Source of the DNA: an uncultured Pseudomonadota bacterium
GTDB taxonomy: Bacteria > Lernaellota > Lernaellaia > Lernaellales > Lernaellaceae
Length of the DNA stretch: 8,511 nucleotides
NCBI GenBank assembly: GCA_937967875.1
Contig: CALBTQ010000738.1
Location: forward strand, 1 to 8,511
Reading direction: 5' to 3'
The notes beneath the pieces are model-generated. The model ran no database searches. It had not been told where the DNA came from and worked only from the letters and a program-made list of their open reading frames with translations. A program made the translations under genes and the position numbers. Within the stretch, counting starts at the first letter, position 1, and every line of letters begins with the position of its first letter. Shown here piece after piece: positions 1 to 6,814 of this stretch.

Positions 1-45
1 CCACCGAGATCTACACTCTTTCCCTACACGACGCTCTTCCGATCT
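1..45 (+). other. Illumina P5 adapter (assembly contamination)
   Basis: All 45 bases match the inner part of the Illumina P5/TruSeq universal adapter and end in the diagnostic GCTCTTCCGATCT. This is not genomic. It is the reverse complement of the last 45 bases of the window. The gene entering here on the minus strand is read falsely into the adapter, gaining the residues DRKSVV before a stop at 24-26. True genomic sequence starts at 46. Confidence 0.98.
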
Positions 46-890
46 TTGCTCGCGCCGTCCTTCTTGCATTTCTTCACGCAGGTGACGTACTTTTTGCCGC
101 GCGGATCCTTGGAGATGTTGAACAACCGCTGCTTGCAATCGGTGCGGCTCCACCCCTTGGCGAAGAAGCCTTCGTCCTCTTCGAACTTGCACAGCGAATT
201 GTAGTCGTCGCAGTCGGCGTCAACGTCGCCGAGGCGCGCCGGCGTGAAGTCGACGTCATCCTCATCGAAGGTTTCGATTTCGTCCTCGTCCGCCTTCTCC
301 GGCGCGTCGACCGAGTTCATATCGGACTTGGTCGCCGTCACGGTGCCCAGGGAAACGAGGTTGAAGTCGAAATCTTTGCGCTGACCGGTCAGCGGCGCTT
401 CCAACTCGACGTCGGAAATGCGGTCCATGTAAACCAGGACATCCAGATCGTCGACGTAGCGCGCCGGACGATAGCCGATGGCCCGATCCTTGAGGATCCA
501 CGAAGTCAGCGATTCCAACGGAATTTCGTAGGTGTCCTGACCGGGCCGGAAGCGGGCGAACGCGACCGGGAAGCCGCCGTCCGCCATACCGGTCTCCGCA
601 TCGAAGGACAACGCCACGATACCGCCGGAAGGCTGGTTGATTTGGTAAAACTCATCCGGTTCGCCGTCCTGATCCTGATCGAAATAGAACCCGTAGCGAC
701 CGGTCCCGATGCCGGCTTCGTTCGGTTCTTCCACCGGGCCGACATCATCAACAGTTAATTTCAGCGTACCGTAACCGCGCTGAGGCAGCAGGTCCCCTTC
801 TTCCTCCCCCTCGAGGGTACAACCGGAGAGCCAGAGCATACCGGCTACCAGCAGGGAGGTTAGGACCAGCATTACGGCCGACCTTTTCAT
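46..890 (-). CDS. Acidic outer-membrane-type lipoprotein with Cys-rich tail (3' end missing)
   Basis: I recognise no family. With the start at 890 the protein opens MKRSAVML, followed by a hydrophobic core and the lipobox LSGC, so Cys24 should be lipidated. Thr at +2 does not suggest inner-membrane retention by the E. coli rule. Residues 71-79 (DQDQDGEPD) look like a thrombospondin-3/dockerin-type calcium loop. Residues about 201-215 are very acidic. The tail holds five cysteines (227, 234, 252, 271, 275), perhaps a disulfide-bonded module with a sixth beyond the cut. The start at 890 is preferred because GGAGGA lies 5 bases upstream and the signal peptide is then compact. ATGs at 908 (weaker AAAGGA) and 932 (one-base overlap with the upstream stop) are alternatives. 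It is the last visible gene of a three-gene run and probably serves with the surface peptidase/barrel encoded upstream (inference). The native frame is cut after Ser281, and later residues are adapter. Confidence 0.85.
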
Positions 891-895
891 CTGAT

Positions 896-901
896 TCCTC
901 C
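896..901 (-). promoter_or_regulatory. Shine-Dalgarno deciding the lipoprotein start
   Basis: GGAGGA on the minus strand lies 5 bases before the ATG at 890 and is the best ribosome site among the three in-frame ATGs (932, 908, 890). It gives a signal peptide with a short charged start (MKR) directly before the hydrophobic core, as is typical of lipoproteins. Confidence 0.7.
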
Positions 902-931
902 ACTTCATTGCAGGCTTCCTTTCTCTGCTCA

Positions 932-3900
932 TCAGTCGTCGAAGCCGGTGCCCAAGCCGATGTAGAACCGCAAGGGTCGCTCTTCGCGTTCATTGTCATT
1001 GAAGCCGTGCGCGACTTTAACAAAGCTGTCCCATCCCGAAGAGAACAGGTACATGCTCATGCGGACCTCGATACCGACGTCGGTCAGCAGGTCTTCGTTG
1101 TAGTCGAACTGGCCGTTGCCGTTCTTGTCGAACATCTTGTTCATGTTCCACATATCCTGCTTGCGCTGGACATGCGCCCACAAGTTGCCGACGTCGCCGA
1201 AGACCGCGCCGTACAACTTGTCGAAGTAGAACGCCCACAGACCGACGTTGATTTCCCGCAGGATCGGGAAGCGATAATCGAAGCCGGCGATGGCCATCGT
1301 TTCGCCGTCGAGGCTGTAGTTCTCGTAACCGAGGAACGCACCGTTATCCGAGTACGCGCCCAGGCCGCTAACCCACATGCCGCCGCCGTGGAAACGATCG
1401 TAGAAGTTGACGCGACCGTAGCTGTTGCCCCAGCCGTAGCCTTCGGGCACCGTCGAGTGCGTCACACCGCCCATGAACTTGAGCACCAAGGTATGGCGTT
1501 GCCGCTTCCACCGCTCGAAGTTCAGTTTGCTCCAATCCATGCCGCCGAGCTTGTCGTTCAACGGCGCCAGATCCCAGAACGGGAAAGGCAAGTAGTTGCG
1601 ATAGGTCATCATCGCCTGCCAGTAACCGTAGTCGGGCAGCAGGTATTCCTGGTCGGGATACTGCCGCGCCTCGGCCAGGTCGATCACCGCCGGATTCTTA
1701 TAGAAGTCGGCCAGATCGGTGCCCATGTGCGCGCCGGTGAACGGCTCGCTCAGCTTCGGGCTGGCATAGCTGAAGGTGAAGTTGAACTGCGAACCGCCGC
1801 GCGGGTTGATCCCGCCGTCGACCGCGTAACGATACACCGAGTCGCGATCCCACGCGAAGTTCAACGCGCGGCCCGTGATCTGGCGCGAACGCATGGACGG
1901 CTGTTCCACGCGGATGTCCTGATAGCTGTAGTACAACGACAGGTTGTTGTCGCCGAACAGCAGGTAACGCATACCGATGAAGAAGAAGCTCGCGTCGAAG
2001 TTCGCCTTCACGTCGAAGTTGAAGAACTGGAAGTCGGTGGCGATGCTCGGGAAGATGCGGTGCAAGCTCGCGAACAAGGTCACCGGCGACATGTAGTTCT
2101 CATAGAACATCGAGTAGCGGCTTTCCTCGCCGACCATGACGTAGACGAAGACCAAGTTGCGCTCGACGGCGTCGACCATGATCAACTGCGCGCCGACCTG
2201 CAAACGGGCGTCGTCGTAGTTGACCATCGGGATCCACACCCACGTGCCGCTGTGCTCGTACAGAATCGGGAAGAGGCCCGCGAACCCGTCGTAGACGCTG
2301 TAGTCGTTGCCGTGGATTTCCGGCAGCGGTTCGGTCGTCGTCAGGTTCAAGCGCACTTCCTCGTCGGTCACGTTGAACTCGAAATCCGCGACCGGACGAT
2401 TGAGCCATTCGTCCTTGGTGATCTCATACGGACGATACCCATAGCTGGTGAAGTAGCTGTAGGTGATGCTCATGCCGTCCGGGCTCGCCCACGGGAAGAA
2501 GGCGCCGGTTTTCACGTTCGTGATCTGATTCACTTTGTGAGTGTGAATGTTCGCGCTGTAGATGTTGAAGATGCCGGTCCGGTCGCTGGCGAACAACAAC
2601 GTGTCGTTGTCCAACCAACCCGGATCGCGGTTGTCGTGCTTGTCGTAGGTCACCGGACGCAGGCCGGTGCCGTCGGAATTGATCACCCACACGTCCTGCT
2701 GCTTCTTGCGATACATCAGGAAGGCGAGTTTCGAACCGTCCGGGCTCCAGCACGGGCTGCCGACCTGCGTATCGTCGTCGTAGTCGATCAGCAGGTAGTG
2801 GCCGGAGAGTTTCGGATAGCGCATCACGGCCAGTTTCAACGAACCGTCGCCGTTGAGCAGGAAAGCGATCTTGCTGCCGTCCGGGCTCCACACCGGCTGC
2901 ATGGCGCGCTGGTTCCAGGTGATGCGTTCGGTGGATTTCTTTTCCACGTCGTAGACGAACAGATCGCAATAATAATGACCGGTCCACTGATTGGCTTTAT
3001 GGCCGGCATAGACGATCTTTTTACCGTCGGGATGCCAGCCGTAACCGCCGGTAACCCGCGTGACCATCTTGATCTTGGTGTCGTTGAGGACCTCGGGGTC
3101 CGGTTTCATGTTCTTAAGATAGAGGTTGGCGCCGCGGCGTTGCGTGCCGTGCGAGGACAACAGGCTGATGTACTTGCCGTCCGGGCTGTACTGCACGAAC
3201 GAGTTGGTGATGCCGATCAGCCAACGATCGTTGTCGCTCATCTCTTCTTCCGGCACCATCGGATCGGTTTCGAACAACCGCAGGAATCGGCCGCGAACTT
3301 CCTTGCCGTCAGAAACCGACAAGGCGGCTTCGATCTGCTTGTTGTACTTGTCGTACAGATAGGCTTTCCACTGGTTGTAGAGCGTTTCCCGATCCACGCC
3401 CAGCTCTTTCTTGAGCATCCGGTGATAGGTCGGATAGGCGCCCAGGCCTACTTCGTGCCACATGCGCGCCGGCGCATCCAGACCCCAGGTCTCACCGATC
3501 CAGGCGTTCATCGAGAAGCCTTGGTTGTACACCATCTCGGCCTGGAGGCTGTTCTTGTCGTAAATGATGTCCATCTCGTCCATCGACAGCAGATGGTCGT
3601 CGATGACCGCGCCGCGCACCAGCATCTCGCGGTGCGTGTCGTAGGGGTCGGCGCCGTAGGTCATCGAGCTGAACTGCGCCGCGCCTTCCACCATCCAGGT
3701 CGGCAGCGTTTCGGTGCCGTAAAGGACGCCCGCGCCCATGTCGAAGTTGTACTTGCGACTGGTGCGCGAACCGCCGATCAGGATACCCAGCATGTTCTCA
3801 CGGAACACGCTGCCGGCCTTCAAGCTGATGATGTGACCCAGCTCGTGGCTGAAGCAGTCGGCCAACCAGTCGGTGCGGCCGCGGGTTACGTCATACAGAT

Positions 3901-4288
3901 GACTTGCCCAGATCGTGATCCAGTTGAAGTTGTGCGCCGCAAAACCGTTGGCGTAGTCTTCGGTGTCCAGAAGAACGACGACTTGCTTATCCTTGAGCTC
4001 GTAATTCCAAATGCGGGAATCGTGCTCGTAGATATCCTCGGCGATCGCCAGCAACTGGCGCGCCGTGTGCTCGATTTCCGGATACCAATAGATCACGAAG
4101 TGTTCGGTTTCGGTGTATTTCCAGTCGATCTCCGAGTGGTTGACGCCGTCCTCCCACAACAGGAAGGTCGCTTCGGCCTCCTGGGGCGCCATGGCGATCG
4201 CCATCACGGCCAGTAAGGAGATGATGATCGGTAGCGAAAGCTTAGCCATTGCTTTCCTCATCTGGCTTTGGATTCGTTTGGTCTTCAT
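932..4288 (-). CDS. Surface gluzincin peptidase-MA-like / TolB propeller / Omp85-like barrel protein
   Basis: The 1118-residue exported protein has three parts. A signal peptide runs to about Ala40 (AEA before TF). A peptidase-MA-like domain covers about 55-330: HELGH at 148-152 supplies two zinc ligands and the catalytic Glu, and TWMVEGAAQ with Glu201 gives the likely third ligand. A TolB/PD40 six-bladed propeller covers about 360-615, with SPDG/HPDG turns at 368, 419, 468, 515 and 602 and a degenerate blade at 556-577. From about 640 alternating hydrophobic strands suggest an outer-membrane barrel whose end resembles Omp85 proteins (FLGYENYSL, FDYRFPIL, FGDVGNLW). DKNGNGQFDYNE at 1054-1065 fits the EF-hand loop. 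A secreted or surface-anchored metalloprotease is the likely role; the substrate is unknown. The start at 4288 follows a G-rich ribosome site (GGGGGTGG), 15 bases after the upstream stop. The ATG at 4249, with GAGG before it, is an alternative. Domains are recognised by eye; the barrel is least certain. Confidence 0.88.
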   Translation of the reverse strand: MKTKRIQSQMRKAMAKLSLPIIISLLAVMAIAMAPQEAEATFLLWEDGVNHSEIDWKYTETEHFVIYWYPEIEHTARQLLAIAEDIYEHDSRIWNYELKDKQVVVLLDTEDYANGFAAHNFNWITIWASHLYDVTRGRTDWLADCFSHELGHIISLKAGSVFRENMLGILIGGSRTSRKYNFDMGAGVLYGTETLPTWMVEGAAQFSSMTYGADPYDTHREMLVRGAVIDDHLLSMDEMDIIYDKNSLQAEMVYNQGFSMNAWIGETWGLDAPARMWHEVGLGAYPTYHRMLKKELGVDRETLYNQWKAYLYDKYNKQIEAALSVSDGKEVRGRFLRLFETDPMVPEEEMSDNDRWLIGITNSFVQYSPDGKYISLLSSHGTQRRGANLYLKNMKPDPEVLNDTKIKMVTRVTGGYGWHPDGKKIVYAGHKANQWTGHYYCDLFVYDVEKKSTERITWNQRAMQPVWSPDGSKIAFLLNGDGSLKLAVMRYPKLSGHYLLIDYDDDTQVGSPCWSPDGSKLAFLMYRKKQQDVWVINSDGTGLRPVTYDKHDNRDPGWLDNDTLLFASDRTGIFNIYSANIHTHKVNQITNVKTGAFFPWASPDGMSITYSYFTSYGYRPYEITKDEWLNRPVADFEFNVTDEEVRLNLTTTEPLPEIHGNDYSVYDGFAGLFPILYEHSGTWVWIPMVNYDDARLQVGAQLIMVDAVERNLVFVYVMVGEESRYSMFYENYMSPVTLFASLHRIFPSIATDFQFFNFDVKANFDASFFFIGMRYLLFGDNNLSLYYSYQDIRVEQPSMRSRQITGRALNFAWDRDSVYRYAVDGGINPRGGSQFNFTFSYASPKLSEPFTGAHMGTDLADFYKNPAVIDLAEARQYPDQEYLLPDYGYWQAMMTYRNYLPFPFWDLAPLNDKLGGMDWSKLNFERWKRQRHTLVLKFMGGVTHSTVPEGYGWGNSYGRVNFYDRFHGGGMWVSGLGAYSDNGAFLGYENYSLDGETMAIAGFDYRFPILREINVGLWAFYFDKLYGAVFGDVGNLWAHVQRKQDMWNMNKMFDKNGNGQFDYNEDLLTDVGIEVRMSMYLFSSGWDSFVKVAHGFNDNEREERPLRFYIGLGTGFDD

Positions 4289-4303
4289 ATCGCCACCCCC
4301 TTC

Positions 4304-5470
4304 CTACTGCCACCGCTTGACGAGGCCGATGGAGTAGGTGATGCCTACACCGTCGTAACTCTCAAGCTCGAGGGGTGGGAGGTACAACGAACGCGAAAAG
4401 ACCAGGAACGAGTTCTGACCGGCGACGGGAACGTCCATCCCCAGGTGCAGATCCCAGCCGGGCTTATAGGAATAGATGAGTTTCGGTTTGACCGAAAGCT
4501 CGTAGCCCGGCGAGTCTTCCAACTCATGTTCGTTGCCCAGGTTGTCTTCAATCGTGGTCGGCATCAAGCGGTAGTAGTATTCGGTCTCCACCGCCGCCGC
4601 GAAGCTGTTCCAGAACGGATCGAGTTTCGGCATCTGGAACGCAACTTCAAACGTGCCGCGCACCTGGTCGGCCAGGTCCAGCTTGCCGGGGCTGAACTTG
4701 GTGTCGGCCGGCATGCGGTAGTTGTAGCCCGCGTGCAATTCGAACGCGAATTTCCACGCCTGCTGCTTGGCCGCCAGGCCGGCATACCAGTCCGTGTTGC
4801 CCGAGGTCAGGTAGTTGCGCAGCTCGCCGGTACGACGCGGGTTGTCGTTGCCGGTCGGCCACTTGATCAACATTTCGACCGCGAGGCTGGTCATCGGATC
4901 GGTGCGATTGAAGAACTGATAAGCCGTCCACATATTGATGTCGCCCAATGTCGGCAGATCGGCTTCCCAAATCTTCCACGGATCGCTGTGATCCATAAAG
5001 TCCAGGAACGACTCTTCGAGCAACGCACCGTAGGTGTTGGTGCGGCCCGTGCGGTAGTTCTGGTTGCCCGGGAACACCTTCGTCTTTTTGTAGACCAAAG
5101 GCCAATTCAAGGAGACCGACAAGTTGTCGGACAGGCCCAATCCCAGGAAAATGTTGAACGTTTGCTTCTTGGTTTTGAAGCTTCCCTCGATCAGCTCTTC
5201 GTTATCGTTCCAGTAGTTGTGAGCGTAACGATAATCGTACGAGAAGCCGAACTCGGTCACTCGCTTCGAGTAAACCAACGGCTGCTCGACGTAGTCGGAC
5301 GGATACTGCCACCCGACATTGAGCTTGTGATCAATCGCAGCCTCTCCCCAGGGGTTGTCGTCACCCTCATCATCATCGTCATCATCGTCCTCGGCTGCCG
5401 CCATTATCGGCAGACTCAAGGACAACATAAAGACGACGAGGCAGGATAAAAGCACAATCCTTAGCTTCAT
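4304..5470 (-). CDS. Predicted outer-membrane beta-barrel protein with poly-Asp N-terminus
   Basis: The 388-residue protein begins with a clear signal peptide (MKLRIVLLSC, hydrophobic to about 22, likely cut after AAA at 24-26). Seven Asp follow at 28-34, then EGDD. The remainder alternates aromatic and hydrophobic residues in short strands separated by polar loops (FGFSYDYRYAHNYW, FNIFLGLGLSDNLSVSLNW, TEYYYRL, GVGITYSIGLVKRWQ), the pattern of an outer-membrane barrel of roughly 14-16 strands. It resembles the MetA-pathway/phenol-degradation-type transporter barrels (Phenol_MetA_deg family) in length and style, but I cannot confirm that membership, and no substrate can be named. The start at 5470 has AGGAAAGGG a few bases upstream and is the only ATG that keeps the signal peptide. 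It is the first gene of the envelope run: a promoter lies about 45 bases upstream and the peptidase/barrel gene follows after 15 bases. Confidence 0.85.
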   Translation of the reverse strand: MKLRIVLLSCLVVFMLSLSLPIMAAAEDDDDDDDEGDDNPWGEAAIDHKLNVGWQYPSDYVEQPLVYSKRVTEFGFSYDYRYAHNYWNDNEELIEGSFKTKKQTFNIFLGLGLSDNLSVSLNWPLVYKKTKVFPGNQNYRTGRTNTYGALLEESFLDFMDHSDPWKIWEADLPTLGDINMWTAYQFFNRTDPMTSLAVEMLIKWPTGNDNPRRTGELRNYLTSGNTDWYAGLAAKQQAWKFAFELHAGYNYRMPADTKFSPGKLDLADQVRGTFEVAFQMPKLDPFWNSFAAAVETEYYYRLMPTTIEDNLGNEHELEDSPGYELSVKPKLIYSYKPGWDLHLGMDVPVAGQNSFLVFSRSLYLPPLELESYDGVGITYSIGLVKRWQ

Positions 5471-5515
5471 CGACCCTTTCCTTTCAAGATGGTGTCGCGG
5501 GCGATCATTCGCGCC

Positions 5516-5544
5516 TTTTTACTGACTTTACCTAGGCGTGTCAA
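5516..5544 (-). promoter_or_regulatory. Sigma70-type promoter of the envelope operon
   Basis: On the minus strand a perfect -35 TTGACA (5539-5544) is followed after 17 bases by TAAAAA (5516-5521), which matches 4 of 6 of TATAAT. Transcription would start near 5509, giving a leader of about 40 bases that contains the ribosome site of the barrel gene at 5470. No convincing terminator lies between fbp and this promoter, so some read-through from fbp is possible. Confidence 0.6.
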
Positions 5545-5545
5545 G

Positions 5546-5566
5546 AATCGATGCAAATTTTCGATT
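5546..5566. promoter_or_regulatory. Short inverted repeat abutting the -35 box
   Basis: AATCGA and TCGATT form a 6-base dyad with a 9-base AT-rich centre, one base upstream of the TTGACA of the envelope promoter. The position would suit an operator. The arms are short, so chance is a real possibility. It is too weak and lacks a following U-run to serve as a terminator for fbp. Confidence 0.2.
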
Positions 5567-5622
5567 TCCATCTGATCTTTTCACTCCTTGGACAACCGAA
5601 TTTATAGTTATTTCTATTCTAC

Positions 5623-6630
5623 TTAACCAATGCCTTTCTCTGCGTTCATCAACGATTCCAAATGCGCCACTTCCTCGCACGAACCCACGTACAGCGGCGT
5701 GCGCGTATGCAGCGTTTCCGGCACGATATCCCGGATCGGCCGCTCCCCATTGCTGGCCGCTCCGCCGGCCTGCTCCACCAGGAACGCCAAGGGCGCCGCT
5801 TCGTAGATCAGCCGCAGTTTTCCCTCGGGCTTGGCCCGGTCGGTCGGATATAGAAAAATCCCGCCGTACAGCAACGTGCGATGAAAATCCGCGACCAGCG
5901 ATCCGATGTAACGCAACGAGTACGGCCGATCGGTCGCCTCGTCCGTTTGCTTTAAGTAATCAATGTATGCCCGCGTGCCGCTGTCCCACGTCGCGTAGTT
6001 GCCCTCGTTCACACTGTAAATATGTCCCTTCGGCGGAATCTTGATAAATGGATGTGAAAGCAAAAATTCGCCCGCCGACGGGTCGTACGTAAAACCGTGC
6101 ACTCCGTTGCCCGTGGTCATCACCATCATCGACGAACTGCCGTACAGGATGTATCCGGCCGCGATCTGCTCGCGCCCCGGACGCAACAGATCGTCCGCAT
6201 TGCCCGGCCCCGACGGACTGCGCCGCCGGTAGATCGAGAAAATGCTGCCGATCGAAACGTTCGCGTCGATGTTCGAAGAACCGTCCAGGGGATCGAAGGC
6301 GATCGCGTAATTGCCGATCTTCTCCCCTTCCGGCAAATGGATGACGTCCTGCTCCTCTTCGCTGACCATCACACAGACGTAACCGGATTCGCCCAGCAGC
6401 CGCGTCATCACGTGGTGGGCGTACATGTCCAGCTTCTGAACCTTTTCGCCCTGTACGTTCATCCGGCCGGTCAGCCCGAGGATATCCACCAACCCCGCCT
6501 TGCGCACCTCGCGCTGAATGAGCTTGCCCGCGAAGGCAATCGACATCAGCAACCCGGACAGCTCGCCGCTGGCCTGCGGATACTTCTTTTGCGTCTGCGC
6601 AATGTGACGCTGAATGGTGGTGGTTTCCAT
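5623..6630 (-). CDS. fbp: Fructose-1,6-bisphosphatase, class I
   Basis: This cytoplasmic, metal-dependent enzyme hydrolyses fructose 1,6-bisphosphate to fructose 6-phosphate and phosphate in gluconeogenesis. At 335 residues it is full length for class I. The sequence shows the metal site VSEEE at 89-93, FDPLDGSSN at 112-120 (Asp113 and Asp116) and the family signature GKLRLIYEAAP at 270-280 with metal ligand Glu277. Substrate residues known from the mammalian enzyme are present: Asn208 (YSVNEGN), Arg240-Tyr241 (RYIGSLVADFHRTL), Tyr261 (FLYP) and Lys271. An SGELSGLL segment at 21-28 corresponds to the N-terminal region that binds AMP in animal enzymes, but allostery cannot be judged here. It has its own promoter and no functional tie to its neighbours. 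The ATG at 6630 lacks a good Shine-Dalgarno (GGTAACGC precedes it), yet the N-terminus aligns well with the family, so the start is likely right. Confidence 0.97.
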   Translation of the reverse strand: METTTIQRHIAQTQKKYPQASGELSGLLMSIAFAGKLIQREVRKAGLVDILGLTGRMNVQGEKVQKLDMYAHHVMTRLLGESGYVCVMVSEEEQDVIHLPEGEKIGNYAIAFDPLDGSSNIDANVSIGSIFSIYRRRSPSGPGNADDLLRPGREQIAAGYILYGSSSMMVMTTGNGVHGFTYDPSAGEFLLSHPFIKIPPKGHIYSVNEGNYATWDSGTRAYIDYLKQTDEATDRPYSLRYIGSLVADFHRTLLYGGIFLYPTDRAKPEGKLRLIYEAAPLAFLVEQAGGAASNGERPIRDIVPETLHTRTPLYVGSCEEVAHLESLMNAEKGIG

Positions 6631-6693
6631 GCGTTACCGTTTCGTAAACCGCACCGCCCCCACAGCGGTACTACGTCTGAATGTAAGTGGCTA

Positions 6694-6723
6694 CTTATAA
6701 TGGAAACGAACGGGGTTTGTCAA
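6694..6723 (-). promoter_or_regulatory. Sigma70-type promoter of fbp
   Basis: On the minus strand TTGACA (6718-6723, a perfect -35) is followed after 18 bases by TATAAG (6694-6699, 5 of 6 of the -10 consensus). Transcription would start near 6687, leaving a leader of about 56 bases before the fbp ATG. The rest of the 184-base gap (6631-6814) shows no terminator hairpin for the gene upstream and no other gene. Confidence 0.65.
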
Positions 6724-6814
6724 AGGACTTCCCCCGGTTGGTTCTTTCGCCTCCCGCCCCAATTTTTTCGTTTGTGCCGTCACGTTCCGATCGTCGCGGT
6801 CGCGCCGCCGGACC

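Noticed and set aside
46..932. Lipoprotein start at 932, overlapping the upstream stop by one base
   Set aside because: Possible by translational coupling, but the ATG at 890 has a much better ribosome site and gives a compact lipoprotein signal.
2470..3190. Recurring CCGTCCGGGCT on the plus strand as a DNA repeat family
   Set aside because: Each copy encodes the SPDG turn of a propeller blade; the repetition belongs to the protein.
908..4216. Plus-strand open frame of about 1100 codons
   Set aside because: It is the in-register antisense of the peptidase/propeller/barrel gene. Its product is a low-sense Val/His/Arg/Gln/Asp mix with no domain or signal, while the minus strand has clear motifs, a signal peptide and ribosome sites.
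4268..5449. Plus-strand open frame of 393 codons
   Set aside because: In-register shadow of the 388-residue barrel gene, with no ribosome site or recognisable motif.
5567..5622. Intrinsic terminator after fbp
   Set aside because: The stretch is AT-rich without a hairpin of useful stem length.
6721..6814. Intrinsic terminator after the BPI-like gene
   Set aside because: There is a short A-run on the transcribed strand but no stable GC hairpin followed by a U-run.
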